A stretch of 64,000 bases of DNA, from contig NC_086247.1 in the NCBI RefSeq assembly GCF_021018805.1, positions 3,789,230-3,853,229 on the forward strand, read 5' to 3'. The notes beneath the pieces were generated by a model, which did not search any database, had not been told where the DNA came from, and saw only the letters and a program-made list of their open reading frames with translations. The DNA is from Prinia subflava. Its lineage: Eukaryota > Chordata > Aves > Passeriformes > Cisticolidae. Position 1 is the stretch's first letter. Each line of letters starts with the position of its first letter. The position numbers were made by a program, and so were the translations under genes. Below, piece by piece: positions 39,012 to 52,735 of the stretch.

Positions 39012-39041
39012 TATTATTGCAAGTAGAATCTTGCAATAATA
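39012..39041. repeat. Perfect 12-bp inverted repeat, 6-nt loop
   Basis: The left arm tattattgcaag, spacer tagaat and right arm cttgcaataata pair perfectly. The stem is AT-rich and too short for a typical microRNA precursor. Confidence 0.85.
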
Positions 39042-42000
39042 AGTTGCAAGTTGATTAGGAGTTGACAGATCAGGCAGCTAGCAATGTAACATCTGGAATA
39101 CTGTGAGGTCAGGCTCAGCTTTCCAGAGGAGCAGTGAGAAGACTCTGCATCCATTTTACTTGTAGGATCAGAGAACAGAAAGCTCTGAGAGCTTACAGAG
39201 CTGAGTCCCTATCTTGTAGTGTGCCTGTTCCCAACAGCTGCTGCCAAACCAGAAGGATGATTAAATCAAGAAAAGAGTAGAGACTCAAACTCTTGGTCTG
39301 GTGTTTGTTCTGCCATCTGAGCAGAGCAGCAGAGATGAATCCAGAGTGAATGTGAGTAGAGCAAGATGAGGAAAAGTCAGTGATGCAATCACAAACTTAA
39401 AGCACTGTAATAAAGGTGTGTGGATGACAGAAGATGAATGAGAGCTATTTAACTTCAATCTCTTCATGAAGCCCACACTCTTGCTAGATGCTATTACTCA
39501 AGTTTAGAGAATGCTCCTGTCAGTCTGTTGAGATGCATGAGCAGGTAGCCTCAGAGCACTGAAGGCAGCATTCACTGATCAGCTCACAGTTTGGTGAGTT
39601 CTCTGTTCTGTGAATAGCCCTACAGCCCCTGAGCTGAGAGGTTCTTTAATGTTAGGTGCCTGCTAGACTAATTCTAAAGATTTATCTGGGCAAGACATTG
39701 CTGTTCCTCTTTAGCCTTCAAATCAACACCCACCAAATTTCACTTGTTACTCTCCAAGCTGCAGTTGGTGTGCCTTTCAAAATCTCAAGGATATACTCAG
39801 CCCTGAATTGAAGTTGTAGCTGTTATTTGCACCTACTCAGTCTGTGGAGTCCCTTTCATATTCCTTCCTCTGAAGATGGCTTACACTAACCGCACATGTA
39901 TTTTAATGTCTCTTTAAACAATAAAGGCACAAAGCCAAATTTATCTTGTCAGGTGTTCAGGTTACTACTTTTTTCTCTGGATTTTCCCCTTGGCTTGAGA
40001 TTTCAGGATCTATCTAGGGTAACAGAATGAACAAAAGAGATTGCTTGTTCTCTGAATGCACTTTGCAGAGAGGATCCCATCCCTTTCTGAGGATATTAGA
40101 TGTCTAGTAGGATAACCTGCCAGCTCAGCTGTTAGACTTCAGTATCAAGCTACCTTGTGCACTTAAGTTCTGGTCTTTCCTTCATTGTTTTGTTCTTCAC
40201 ATATGCTGCTTTCAGTACCTGCACTTATTAAAGCAGCTCTGCCTGCTTAGGGAAATAGCTGTGATATTATCTGACCACAAATTCATTCTGCCTCTGAGAA
40301 TGATCTGGAAAGGCACTCCAGCTGGTATGCAATTAGCCTTGCATAAAGAAACAACCACTCGATTAGCTTTGTTTTCTAAACAATCAATCGTGCTTGTATA
40401 GGCTGAACCTCTCACTGCCCTGTTCTTTATGTCAGCAGCCCTGTATCTAGAATGACTCAAGTGCAATCATTTTGAATCTTACAGCTAAATTAACATTGGC
40501 TATGACTTGTTGATTTTAAATACCTTTTTAATGCAGAGAAACTCTCCCCTTCCTAGAAGAAGCCTGCCTAGTCCTGTAGACACTATTGCAACAATGTTTT
40601 GTTCTTATGGATATTCAAGAAAAGCTGCTTTAGCATGTGAAAGATTAATTCACTGAGGATGCTTTAGGTAATCCATCTGTTATCTGATCGTAACCTCCAA
40701 CAGAAAATGCTTTTGGGAGACTAGATGCCTTTCAAACAGCATTTGCATGTTTAGGATGGGTTGGTTTGGGGTGGGTTTTTTTTGGTGGGAGGTGGAAATA
40801 ATAGCTCACAAGGGCAACCAATGTTCAAGGTATTTAAATGTACATTAGCATCTCTACTGCCTTTACAACCTGCCTTTGGTAACTAACAAATAGTTACAGT
40901 GCAGCTGCTGAAACCATTGATTCCTCCTAACCACTCTGCCTTGGAAACTTGTCTCTGTGGGGACTTAGAGAAGTGCAAGACATATAATCTGGATGATATG
41001 ATGATGCTTAGAGTTCCACGGATGAGATCTGCCCCCATGTCACAGTGCAGCTTTGTCCCTTGGGTTAAATGTTGAGCTTCCCTTGGAGGATGGCAGCTGT
41101 GTGTTTTGCAGGAAGCATACAGGAGAAGTAGATGGGACTATAGGGCATGACTGAATTGCCTGACTGTGACAGGGCTAAACCTACACTGGGAGATGGGTTT
41201 GGTTTCAAATATTTTCACCACAAGAACTTCTGTAGTGATTGCACTGATGTGACAGCAGGGTGCAAACACTTCTCTGGTGCATGAGTGCTGCAGGTCTCAC
41301 CCCACAGCGCTCCAGCTGTCTGCTGTTGAAGTGGCATGGATGCTGGAGCTTGTGCATCCTCTAAGAGGAGAACAGCTGACAATCATTCCCAAATTAGGTA
41401 AAAATGCCAAATTCTGGGAAGCCTTTGCCAAGTATTTTGTAGTTCTCCAGAGTCACAAATGGAAGAGATTTGTGTCCTCTAAATATTGCCCTGCTAGCTG
41501 GTCTTCATGTACCAAGTCCAGCTGCCAAGCACTTGTAACCTCTTATTATTTTAGTGTATATGTCAGTAATATCTCTTCCTGCCAGTTCTAACAGAGTTAG
41601 AGCTTGGCAAAACACATTCTAAAATAGCATTTGTTCATCATCCAAAATCAAAATATCCTGATCAAGCCACTCTTAAATGTGGCCATCAGCTTTCTATGGG
41701 GCTGCTTATAAACCAGCTGTCTAAAGCATGTTATTTGCACTAAAATGGATGGTTTGTAACTTGGCCAAAATATTGTCTGTTTATTACCTGTATTTCTGTC
41801 TCCTATAAGATGTAACTCTTACGTGGTGTAGGTTCCCTACTTTGTTAAAAGTACTGGTTGTGGAAGTTCTTACTGTATTGATCCTAAATGCTGTAAATAA
41901 GGTCTGAAATCAGTGGGGCGATGCAACCCTTTTAAATGCTGATTTATCCATATTATTGACCAAAGAGTAATTCTCTGATTTTCTTATGGTTTAATAATTA

Positions 42001-45000
42001 TTGGGGTTAAGAGGAGATTCTTAATTTTATCTTACGCCTTACTTAAAATATACAGGCTGTGCATCACTGCTAGGTTCAAATGTTTATTTTAATAATTGAG
42101 AAACTAAATCAAATAGCCCTACTTCATGGCAGTGTACATAAACACGTCTGTCACGCTGGTATTTGGGACAGCCTCAAAAACTGGAGCAGGGATCTGCTCA
42201 AGTGCTTCAGCAATACTTTTTATGGAGTGTGCTTTCTCAACGTTTGTTTGTAATTATTTGTGCTGCTAAAGGGAGGCGCTGGAGATGTTTACCAAAGGTG
42301 CTGCACCCTAAACTCGAAGTTTCCTCTCTTAGCACCACTGCAGGCAGCGAAGGTGTGGGGCCAGAGGGGTGGAAAGCAGCTCTTTCACCACACCCTTTTT
42401 GCAGTGCAGATTTAGGAGGAGGTGATATTCTTTTAGTGCCAGGAAGTAAGTAAGAAGTAAATGGTATCTCTAAACATCTTTATTCCTTTCTTTCAGTACT
42501 GAAGTGATGAGTTCCATTTAATACTTCATCAGGGGATGTTAGAGTATTTTCCTTGGCTCAGATGAAGGGAAAGCTCGGCAGAGCTTGCATGGGGAAGGGA
42601 GGGATTCTCTCTCCCTCGTGCTGACAGCAGACAATTTCCAGCAATCACGATGAATCGGTGTGGGCTCAAACTGCAGGTCAGGCTGTAAATGCTGGTTTAT
42701 TACCAAGCAATCACGGTGATGAAGTTCCCCTTTGATCTGTGAGTCCACTCAAACAAGGGAAAATGAGAACACTTAGTGCAAGATGATATAACCAGTTATA
42801 TATACTTGTTTACAAACCCTTTGGAGAATCTGAAATGTGAGAAACCCTCTTCTGGAGATGTTTTGGTTTTTCTCTGAGGGAGTAATTATTTCCTCCATTA
42901 CTAAAATCCGGTCAAAACCTGACTTCTCTGTCTTTGTTGGAGGGTGAACAAAATTCTAGGGATGTTTTCAAAAGCTTCCTTTAGTATAGTTTTCTGAGAT
43001 TGAATGATGGTAATGCGTTTAGGGACTGGTAATTGAAGATAATTCCAACGAATTAGACTTTGCAGACGTTAATGATATGCTAGAGGAAGTCAGCTTATGA
43101 AGATCTATGCTGTGCTCTTTTCTTGTCTTGATCTATTGAATAACTTCTGTAATTGTCTAATACATATTCTGGCAGTATTTGGGTTTCTTAAGTATTTGCA
43201 GCCTGAAGAAACCAGCTTGTGGATTTTCAGGCAGTGAATATGATTAGTTTAAATGCCAGCACGTGAAAATTATGTGCTTTTCACAGTAGCACCTGCAAGG
43301 GGTGTCTAACTTTGCAGATACAGACTAAGTAATCAGTCCTGGCTTGACTATTTTTATAGATGACTCTTCAGGCAAAACTCCAGTTTCAACCTATTACAGA
43401 AAGTATTTCTTATTCTGAAGAATCAGCAAAGATTGCTCTGGTGTATTACATTTTCCCTACAACCTTAGTGAAAGAACTTGCAAAACAAAACGCTACTAGC
43501 AATGATGTCCTGATAGGATTATTCTTGCACCACCAGCCCTGGACATTGCCCTTCCTTTTGCAGGAAGGTGGGATTGGTACAGTTAATCCACTTGGTTATG
43601 TATTGAGATGTTTGCTGACAATAGCTTTAATTTTGTTTTCCTCTGTTCTACTTCATAGAGACAGAGGGAACGAATCTGTTTAATTCAGATGCCAGATAAC
43701 ATTCGGGGTCAACGTGGTTTAAAAACTTGAGGATCTTTTAATAGGACATTCTATAGTTTTAGCTCAGGCCAGAGTGAAGTTTGTACCTGTCTGACCAAAT
43801 CAGTGACTTTTCTTATTGAAAGTCATTACTTGCAGTAGTGTCAGCCCTCTTATCTGCACATGCATATGGCCTGAGTAATCTCTGTCCCCATGAGGTTTGG
43901 AGTTTTGTGCTTTTGTGGTGACTTGGTTGTTAGTTTTTGGGTTTGAAAGCTGTTAGTGCTTGCTGGCTGCCCTTTACCTAGTTTTGGGTGTAGAACCTGC
44001 TAATTTGAGATGCAGCCATCACAAATCAGGCATGCCTGTGTCTTTGCTGTGCTGTGAAACTGCTTCTTAGTGCCTGTTTTCTTCCCAGCATCCCTGGTCT
44101 CAGCTGTTATGTTTTCCATTAGCTCTGAAGGTTTCTCTGCTGCTGTTTATGCACATACCCCCTTAGCTATTTACTTCTTTAATGTATCTGGATTAATAAC
44201 ATGAAGGTAATGTGAGCATATATGACTTTTTTGCCTATCAGTAAATCAAAATACAAGTTAAATCAGATAATGCCACCTCTCCAGTTTAACAAAATGAAGT
44301 ATTTCCTATTAAAAACAGCAGCAGCCGTGATTTAACAATGTAATCTGATCTAATATTAGTAACAGGCTGTGCCTTTAGGGAGCAGTATAATATCCAATCC
44401 ACTGAATAAAGTCTGTCTCACATTAAATTCTGGATCCCTCTTAAAAAGATGGCTTCCCAGAATTGTTTCAGTAATTGCATAAAGACCCATGATTTCCTAT
44501 GTATTTTCCCAGTAATGAATGGAGAAATTATGTTGGCCCCCAAAATACAAAGAACGATGAAATAGTGCTGTCTTACAAAGCTGTTCTCCCTGATGTCATA
44601 AGCACCTTCACCTCTCCATCTTAGCTCTTGAGTTTTCTGTTCCTCCTCATGTGTCCAGGCAGAAAAAATCCCATCAGGAGAGTTTATCATGCCCAGATAG
44701 CCACCAGTGACTGCATCACCACATCTTCCAGCAGGAGCCAAAATCTTTGTCTTGGTCATTTTCCAAGGAAGCTGCGAGGGGCTGGAAAGGGGGTCCCAGG
44801 AAAGCCAAGGGGGTTCTAGTCAAGGCCATGCTTTATGGAAAGAAGGAAGCAAGAAACCCCATGGAAGATTTAACTTAGGCAGGGCTGGAGTTTGTGAGCC
44901 TGTGTATGTCAGGCTTTAATAATTTCTGGAATTTTGTGTACATACCGAGCAAAGGGTGCGACAAGTCTTCATTAACCCTTCCAAAATCAAGATGTTCACA

Positions 45001-45410
45001 CCCTTCCTTTTATGTTTTGGATTGTGGTTTGGATGTTTATTTGTTGGGGGAGTAGAAGATGTCAGATGTTCAGCGTTAAGAGTAGAAAAGCTGCCAGCAT
45101 CATCTGCTTCTCTTAGATGAATTTGTACTTGAAACATCGTGTTTTGGCTTAAACAGCAAGGCAGAGGTTGTAAAAGACATCAACTGACTTACAGTGTGTG
45201 AAGAGTCCTGAAGGCAAACAAAAGTTTGTGTTGGAAGAAGTGGGAAAAATGCTGTTTCTCTGTGTGAGGTGGATTGCTCCATATTGTTTTAATTCACAGT
45301 GTGCTGCAGAATGACTTACCCCTGCCCAGACCTTGCTTCTGTGGCCTAAATTGTGTGGTAGCTTCAAAAGTAGGTCATGATGCAAAAGCACTGTGCTGTT
45401 TCCAGTGGCT

Positions 45411-45464
45411 CTTTTCTCTCTCTCTCTCTCTTCTTTTTTTTCTTTTTTTGTTTTGTTTTGTTTT
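45411..45464 (+). repeat. (CT)n and T-rich microsatellite
   Basis: A run of about ten CT repeats passes into T-runs with interspersed C, then a TTTTG repeat (gttttgttttgttttg). All residues to about 45450 are pyrimidines. Confidence 0.9.
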
Positions 45465-47890
45465 AAAATCTCAGGTTTCAAGATGAACTTGCTAAGAGTC
45501 TGACCTGCAGTCAGTGTTAGTCATGGGGTTGTTTGGGCGCAGTGTCCTTGTGGAAGAAGCTGGTTTATGCTGTTGTGTTTCAATGCCTTTGATTACCTAA
45601 ATGATGAATTAGATGTTGGGACATGTCAAATGTGGTTCTTTATTGCACCCAGTTAGCCTTAACCTTTTTCCTTTTGGCAGGGTTTTAGTGATTCACAACA
45701 GGCCAGTCTAGTGTAATGTAAGACTGTTTGAAAATGAGAGGTTGACTTGCAGGATCCAGAGGTAACACAGCTCACCTACGGGAATGTTGTTAAGTAATAC
45801 ATGATAGCATTGATTTTTTAAAAAAATACTCCTGAACAAGTGTAGTCTTCCCTCTCAGACAGAGTTAATACAGTTCTGGATTTAGAAAGTAATAGCTAAA
45901 AAGCTTTCAATGTTTGCATTTAGCTCTGTCAGAAGTCTTAATGGAAATTGAAACAACTGCGTGCCTGTAATTGCTGCCCTTTTGAACCAAAGACCTCATG
46001 ACTCACCTATATAGAAAGTCACAGAGTTTGTCTACACCTTTATGACGGAACAACTTCATCAGATCACAGAAGGATACAGCTTTTCCTCTGAACTTTGACA
46101 AGGGTAGTTGAGCACATTTATCCAGCTGGGCCAAAACCTCCAGGTGTGTGCTCTAGATGCTTTTCTTCCTAGTGCAGTGACTGAACGCTTGAGTATTGAC
46201 ATGGGCCAGAAAAACATCCCTTGTGGCCAGTTCTGTTACTATAAACAGCTGCTAATTATTAGCAACAGAGCCACAGAACTGCCAGGGAGAAAATAGCTGC
46301 CTGTTGGCCAAGCAAGTGGTGTTCTGCCTTACATCTGGCAAGTAGAAGGGGAATACATGAGAGCTCCCCCAGCATGCCTGAGGATCCTTCTGCACAGCAG
46401 GTGTCTGGAGCTGGGCAGATGAGTTTGCTTTTTGACCTTGTAGCTGCAGTGACCCACCTACAGCTCCTTTCCTCTGTGAGCTGCTGTTTCACACTGGCTT
46501 TGGGTATCACACGTCCAGCCTCTCCTGTGCCTGCCTGTTACGATGGGATGGATCCCTGCAGCCAAAGAGATTTTAGAAAGGATTTCTTTAGCTGCTTGGA
46601 CATGTTTTTGTCAGCTTGGTTTTCAGCCTGGATCAGTTACAGTGTCTGGTTCACTGCTGTGCCACTCGTGTGGCTGCGCAGGAAGCAGTGGGAGTAAGGA
46701 ACCAGGGGCAAAGAAAAGGAAGAACAGGCTGGTGCTCTTAGAGGAAGTACTTGTTTATACCAGCTTAAAGTGATTGAGAAACCTAGAGTGTAAGCAGTGG
46801 AATAAGCTGGTAATGTATTTTATGTGGTATTTCTTTACAAAATCAGTTGCCTGATCTTACAGAGTAATTTTTAATGTATTTTGAGAATGGACAAGACTTT
46901 GTAAGGTGGTGCAGCCACACTTGCAGAGGGATTGAAGGTCAGCCTTGGCTTTAAGAACTGCTGTTTTACAGCAGCATTCTCTTTGTCTCTTGGTGTGATG
47001 GAGCACAGAGCACTTGAACTCAAAACACCAGCAGTTATACTTGGACAAAATCCATTTTACTCTTGAAAAGGCACAAGCCCGTACGATGTGTCCTTTCACA
47101 AGCCAGTGAGATGCTGAAGCAGAACCCAATGTCCACTTTGCATTGAATTTTGGAAGGAGTAGTAAGTGATGTTTGTCTGCAACATGGCAGTAGAAGTGCT
47201 CAGCCAAACATTTATTTAGCCTGAGGAAAAGACAGATAAACTCAGAATGCCTTTCTTTCTAATGTTAATATTAAAGCTAAACTTAAATCAGTGTAGATAA
47301 CTCTTCAAGATATGGTCAGATTACTTGAAAACCTGAGCATAAACCAACTTGGCAGAAAAGTATTTGACAAATAAATGGAATGACTGGGCACTTACAGGCT
47401 TGTCAGCCTGACATGATTCACAGGTGAAATAGTGTGGTTGCTAGCATGGATGTCTGTGGGATGCACTCATTGAAGCATCGGGGGAGGGTAAGCTGTAAGG
47501 CTCTGGGAGGAACGAAAATCTTCTCCTATTAGACTGGCAGCTTCTGCACTGTCTTTTTTGCCAAATAAGCATCTGAATATTTAATTAAGAAATACAGTTA
47601 ACTTAGGGGTTTTTTTGTTGTTTGGGGCTTCTTGATGTGTTGAGCAGAATGGATCACTGACAGGTCCTAATGTGTCGATGACAACTGTGACCAGAATTAT
47701 TAAAGCCTATTTAAATTCTGTAGTAATTGATTCATTGCTTCGTAGCTATTTTCCCTTTTGAAGGTAGTGGTAAACAAGGAAAAGTCATTGTATGCAATGA
47801 TGGCTCAAGGTATCTTTTCATCCTTCCTTTCTGCATCAAGAAGGTAAAATTCATTTAAACCTTAGAATCTTTGAGTTATGATAATTATAA

Positions 47891-47913
47891 TAATGATATT
47901 TCCAATATCATTA
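47891..47913. repeat. Perfect 10-bp inverted repeat, 3-nt loop
   Basis: taatgatatt, loop tcc, then aatatcatta. AT-rich; possibly a chance palindrome in AT-rich intron sequence. Confidence 0.8.
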
Positions 47914-50900
47914 GAAAATAATTCCTGTGAACAGAACTGAATGCAGCTCTTCATGATTTGTGACAACTTTGGTCAGTCTTTATCCCTGCATGTAAAAGAG
48001 AGTCATGATAATGGGAGAGGCAGATCTTAAAGACAGCAGATAACTACATAAATGACTGGAAGTTAATGCAATAAACTTCAAAGAAGAGGATAAGATAAGG
48101 GGGAGTTTACCTCTGTTCAGTCCTCTCCTTTTTTCCTTAGATATTTAGTAGTGCTTGGGCAGAAGTGTTTCCGTCATTTTCAGTTTGCTCAATCCAGTTT
48201 TTCATATGGTGTGCTTATTTTTCTTATTGTCTTGGGTTTTAAAATTAGTGCATGCCACCTCTTCTGAGATTGTTTCTTACACTAATAAATACCTGAAATA
48301 ATGCCCTATGGCTTTATAGACAGAAAACCTTCTGAAAGATTTGAAATCTTCTCATGGTATCCATTTAACTGTTTTCTACTTGCCAAGCTTTATTACAGCT
48401 CAAAAAAATATGTGTGTGATTACCTGAAACGTCTTGTGTACTCCAGAGCTTACAGTCATATGCCTTGGCACTGGTTCAGAAATTCTAGTTACTTGTCAAA
48501 CAGTGCATTCCAATTCCTTGTTAGCAAGAGAGATCTGAAAATATGCATCAAAAATAGTTCAGTCTTAAAAGATTTGGGCATGATCGCTGTTAACCTCATT
48601 TTATTTTGGTATTGATGGGTGTACTACCAGTCTGCTGACCTCCAGATGGTGGCATCACAAATGCAGGAACACTGCTTGTCAAACCCCAAGTCCTGAACTT
48701 ACAAACACCCTGAGATGTGTGATAGAAGTCATTTGCCCAAGGCATCATGTTGTATAATTGTGCAGCATGAGCTCTTTGTGCATCATAAGCATCATAGTGC
48801 TCCCTAGGGAAAAGAAAACCATGGAATTTTGTGGGCTACAGATATGACCTATATAACGCTTTCTCTTCTTTGGCTCATGTGAGGAAAGGCAGTGATTTTC
48901 CTTTGGTTCTGTGATGGTTCACAGGCTCTGTCTGTGAACAGTACCTACTTGAGGCTCAGGATTACTGACTTGTCAAGCCTGTAATGTGTTTTGTGTGTGA
49001 CACGGTCATATTGTGCCTCAGTGGAACGTAGGTAGTAAAAGTATAACAGATAAGATTAAAAGCAATTTGAGAAGCTTTAAAAAATGTTGCTTACAGATTA
49101 GGTTTGGAATATATTACTCTCCTGTTTTGTTGGAATATTAACTATTGCTTTATAGGTTTTTGTCATTGCTAAAACATGGCCAAAGGTCAGAGTAAAATGT
49201 GCAGTTAAGCTGACAAAGAGCCAGTGTCATCAGTCCCCTCCTCCCATAAACACTTGGCAAGATCAGAAATATTTCTGTGCTTTAAGTTCTCTTCACACCC
49301 AACCTGTGTACAATGCCCAACAGGAGTCTCTTCCCATGGATGAAATTCTTCATTCTACTGCTTTATTTGTTGTTAGTTATGAAAATGCCCTTGAAAACCA
49401 GCCATGAAAAACAATTAGTCCTGGATGCAGACATCAGAGAATTCTGCATTGGTATTTTAATCCAGCTTCTCTTCAGGTGCCATTTACTTTAGAGTTCTTT
49501 GCTTCATAAAAGCCTCTGTTATATTTACTTCCATCAGGTAAATGAATTTGTCTTCCTCTTTGGGAAGAAAGAATGCCACTATTCAAACTTGCCAAATTCA
49601 AAATGAACTAGGAAAAAGCAGTAGCAGAATATATATCAGTCTAAAATGAACATGAACACAACTGAGCAGGGCTCAGGAAAGAACTGAAGATCTTTCTGAG
49701 GCTCTTGTTTTTCTCTGGCTTTTGTATGAGACGTGCACTTGGAGCCAGATGAAAGTGCTGCAGGAAGTCTAGCATTATGCTTACCACAAAATTGACATAA
49801 TGGAACAGTAATTCTCTGTTCTTTTAGATAAAACCTGTCGATTGTGCCTCCTCCTATTGCACTTGAACACTGTAACTGCTTTTTCTGGCATGTTTAAACT
49901 ATGCTGTTCTTATCTGTGTCAATTACAGCTTCAAAGTCTACCTCCATCTCCCACCCATTATTCCTGGCTCTTAAATTATCTGATCACTCCCCATCATCTT
50001 CCACTTCAGAAATATCTTTTTCAGTCATCCCTTAAGAGCCTTGCTCAAATGGACTAAATGTCAGATATCCTCTTTTGTCCTGCCTCTTTATCCTCTCCCA
50101 GGACAAATGCTCCTGGCTTGGTGTCATCCTCCTGGCCATGTGCAGGCTGCCCCAGTGCATCACAGAATATTCTGGAGTGATGAACTGTCTTCTCCTCAGT
50201 GCCTCACCCTGGAATTGCATATGGAAGGAGATGTTTACAGAAAGGAAATCAAATCCTTCACAGGGGGGGAAATCAGGCATGAGAAAACAGTAGAGACTTT
50301 AAAGCCACACTGTGCAGGAGAGTAATCCATGACCCTTGGTCTGTAATACAACATACATGTTCTGCTGATTTTTGGGTAATAAGAGCTAACGTGTGTACTT
50401 TCAAATTCTAGTGAATGTCATGATGCCTGAGTCTGCCAGCAGTTAAACATTTTATGAGTAGTCTGTAATTAAAATAATTGCTCCTACTCTGGAACATGTA
50501 TTTTGTAGGCTTTACTCACTCAGAACTTGTGTTATGTAAGGTGGATGTGTTTTTTTAATACACGGAGTACTTTATATTTATGATAAACTACTTACATCTT
50601 AATTTCTGTTAGTTCTGAGTGGGTAGAGATGCTTTCCAAGTCCTTTTTATTCTGAGCTATTTAATGCTCATAGAAAAAAACTTGAACTTAAAACTTGGTT
50701 TATAGAACTAGTTCAGTAAGTTATTTTAACTTTCTCATGGAATTTAAAGGCTTGTCCAGCTCAAAATTGAATTTTATATTAGTTTGTTGTTGAGGTGATC
50801 AAATGTGAGAAATCTTGAGGAGCCTGGAAGAAGAAAAGACATGGACCAAAAAAAGATGCTTTTGAATTGAAGAACAAAATTTGTGCCATAAACAGCTCGG

Positions 50901-52116
50901 AGGAGGGCGTCAGCAGGAGGGAGTGCACAAGGAGTTGTTCTCATGATGCACTTTTAGCAGAACAGTGTCTCAGGTCACACTGAAACACAGCTGCTCTTGT
51001 CATGTACTGAACACCAAACATGACATCTGTTTCGTAAGGCTCAGTTTTAGGCTCACCACTTAATGATCTGCTGTGTGCTCAAGCCCACAAAGAGTTTTTG
51101 TTGCAGCAACTGAAGAGAGGGAATTGCAGCATGGGGACTTCTACTGAGGCCAGCTTTGCTGCCAGAGCCAGCATTTCATGGAACCCTGTCCCTGAGGGGT
51201 TTGGTCCTGGGGTCACAGCTCAGTCACCCTGTGTGCAGAGATGTAAATATGCATCCTTCTAATACAAACTGCATGTAATCTTTTTATAAGATGCTTTGTT
51301 TTCTTCTCCTAAGTGCTTAAACACATTTGGATTGGCATGGTGCAGTATTTGTACATCTGCTTAGATTTTGTCTATGGCACAAAGAAGGGGAAGGTACAGA
51401 AGAAGCTTGTCTTACCTGGTTAGAATATATTTTAATAATTTTAATGTTGAAGATACTGTACCATTCTGCTTTCTTTCACAAATTTCAGCAGCCTCACAGG
51501 ATGTGGGAGTAAGATGCTCCGGTCTTGTGTGCAGAAAGAAGATTAATTCATATGCTGTGTTTAAACTTCATTAAAGTTTAAATACTTAAAATATCAATCC
51601 TTAGTTATATTCATCACAGCTTAGTTTGCTCATGCTTCCTTGATAAATATCTTCAGTATAAAATAGTGTAATAGTTACTGCAAAGTAAGTTGCAACTTCC
51701 AAAAGTCTAAATGGAGATGTCTGTGTGCCCATGGTAATTGATGAATCATCTTCCTGGCATAGAACTGGAATATCCTATGCTGTTTCTGCAATGCAACCTG
51801 CTTTAAATTTCCCAGAATTTAGTCTTGTGCTCGGTGTTCTGAGGACCTTGGATAAGTACCCTGAAATTCTTCTGGGGCTTTGTGTAGGACCACAAACCAG
51901 AGGAACTGGAGTACAGTAAAGCATCATTTAAATACAAGGCACAACTGCTTTTCAATGGAAAGTGCAGAGGTAGGAGGGAACGTGAAATAAAGGACCCTAT
52001 GCTAGGCAAGGACAATGGAAAGCATGAAGCAGGAAATAGGTTATATGGTTAAGGGGGGCCACACAATATCCTGAAAAAGCCTATTGAAATTTTTAAATGC
52101 TTGCTTTTTGTTTCAG

Positions 52117-52497
52117 ATTAATCAGCCACTCGATGGGGATTAACAGTGGAGCACCTCTTTGTGTCGCCTTTCCACCTCTGTGTAGCACGAATAACAACTT
52201 CAGCACTTCTTCAATAATAATTATGAAACTGGTATTAACTGAATGGCAATTATGGATTTTTAACTCTAACTCACAGTAAACCAGCAAGCCATATGTTGAA
52301 ATTCCTACCAAATAGCTTTTCATTCTTAATGTCTCGTATCTATACAAGAAGTTGCAAGACACCTGTTTGTATAAGAGGAATATGAGCATTACTTGCCTGA
52401 GGAACAGAAGCTGAAAGAGAAGACACCCTAACTTGTTTGTGGAGTTATGGTAGTATTATTTATAGAGATATAACAAATATATATATTTTTTATGGTA
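52117..52497 (+). other. SLC45A4: Probable 5' UTR part of SLC45A4 exon 2
   Basis: A strong acceptor (tgctttttgtttcag/attaatc) precedes this stretch, and no better acceptor with a pyrimidine tract lies between it and the start codon. If it is used, 381 nt of leader precede the ATG. The leader then contains an upstream open frame of 48 codons at 52133-52279 (start cgATGgg, stop TAA). The last 25 nt are AT-only (atatatattttttat). This could instead be an alternative promoter region or intron if the true acceptor lies elsewhere. Confidence 0.45.
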
Positions 52498-52735
52498 ATG
52501 AAAATGGCTCCTCAGAATGCTGACTCGGAATCTATGCAAGTTCAAGATCTGCCTGTGGCACAGCTTCAGAAACCAGAAAACAAGGAGAGTGAAAGCAGGG
52601 AGGAGACCATCAGTGAAGGATCCATAGACCGGATACCGATACGCCTGTGGGTGATGCATGGTGCAGTAATGTTTGGCAGGGAATTTTGTTATGCCATGGA
52701 GACAGCTTTGGTAACACCTGTATTGTTACAAATTG
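52498..52735 (+). CDS. SLC45A4: SLC45A4 first coding exon (residues 1-79, partial gene)
   Basis: This encodes the N-terminus of solute carrier family 45 member 4, a 12-helix membrane protein of the MFS-like sucrose/H+ symporter group; SLC45A4 has been reported as a proton-coupled sugar carrier and more recently as a polyamine transporter. The exon starts [16 protein letters not shown]. It continues through an acidic cytosolic tail to [19 protein letters not shown] and [16 protein letters not shown], the highly conserved lead-in and first membrane helix (about residues 50-79). It stops after the first base of codon 80 at ATTG/GTAAGT (GT at 52736), a perfect phase-1 donor. Three in-frame ATGs lie at 52492, 52498 and 52504. 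I chose 52498 because MKMAPQNAD agrees with the mammalian start; 52504 has the best Kozak context (AAAATGG). No frame damage is seen. The following exon, with the rest of the transporter, is outside the window. Confidence 0.95.

Larger units (their letters stand above)
26170..52116 (+). other. SLC45A4: Putative intron 1 of SLC45A4 (~26 kb)
   Basis: The borders are the donor at 26170 and the acceptor ttgctttttgtttcag/ with AG at 52115-52116. Inside I recognise a G-rich minisatellite at the 5' end, T/G-rich tracts at 32471-32540 and about 40757-40795, a short TA tract at 34260-34284, a CT tract at 45411-45464 and a few hairpins. I find no CR1 fragment, no LTR and no exon of another gene; the longest frames (for example 43360-43683, + strand, 107 codons, and 46857-47207, - strand, 116 codons) show no family features. 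Alternative first exons could be hidden here. Confidence 0.55.

Noticed and set aside
43360..43683. 107-codon + strand frame with a hydrophobic C-terminal part
   Set aside because: It could suggest a membrane protein, but there is no signal peptide, no family motif and no exon border support. Chance frames of this length are expected in 64 kb.
48301..48615. 104-codon + strand frame rich in Tyr, Phe, Ser
   Set aside because: The composition reflects AT-rich DNA and no family or splice support is visible.
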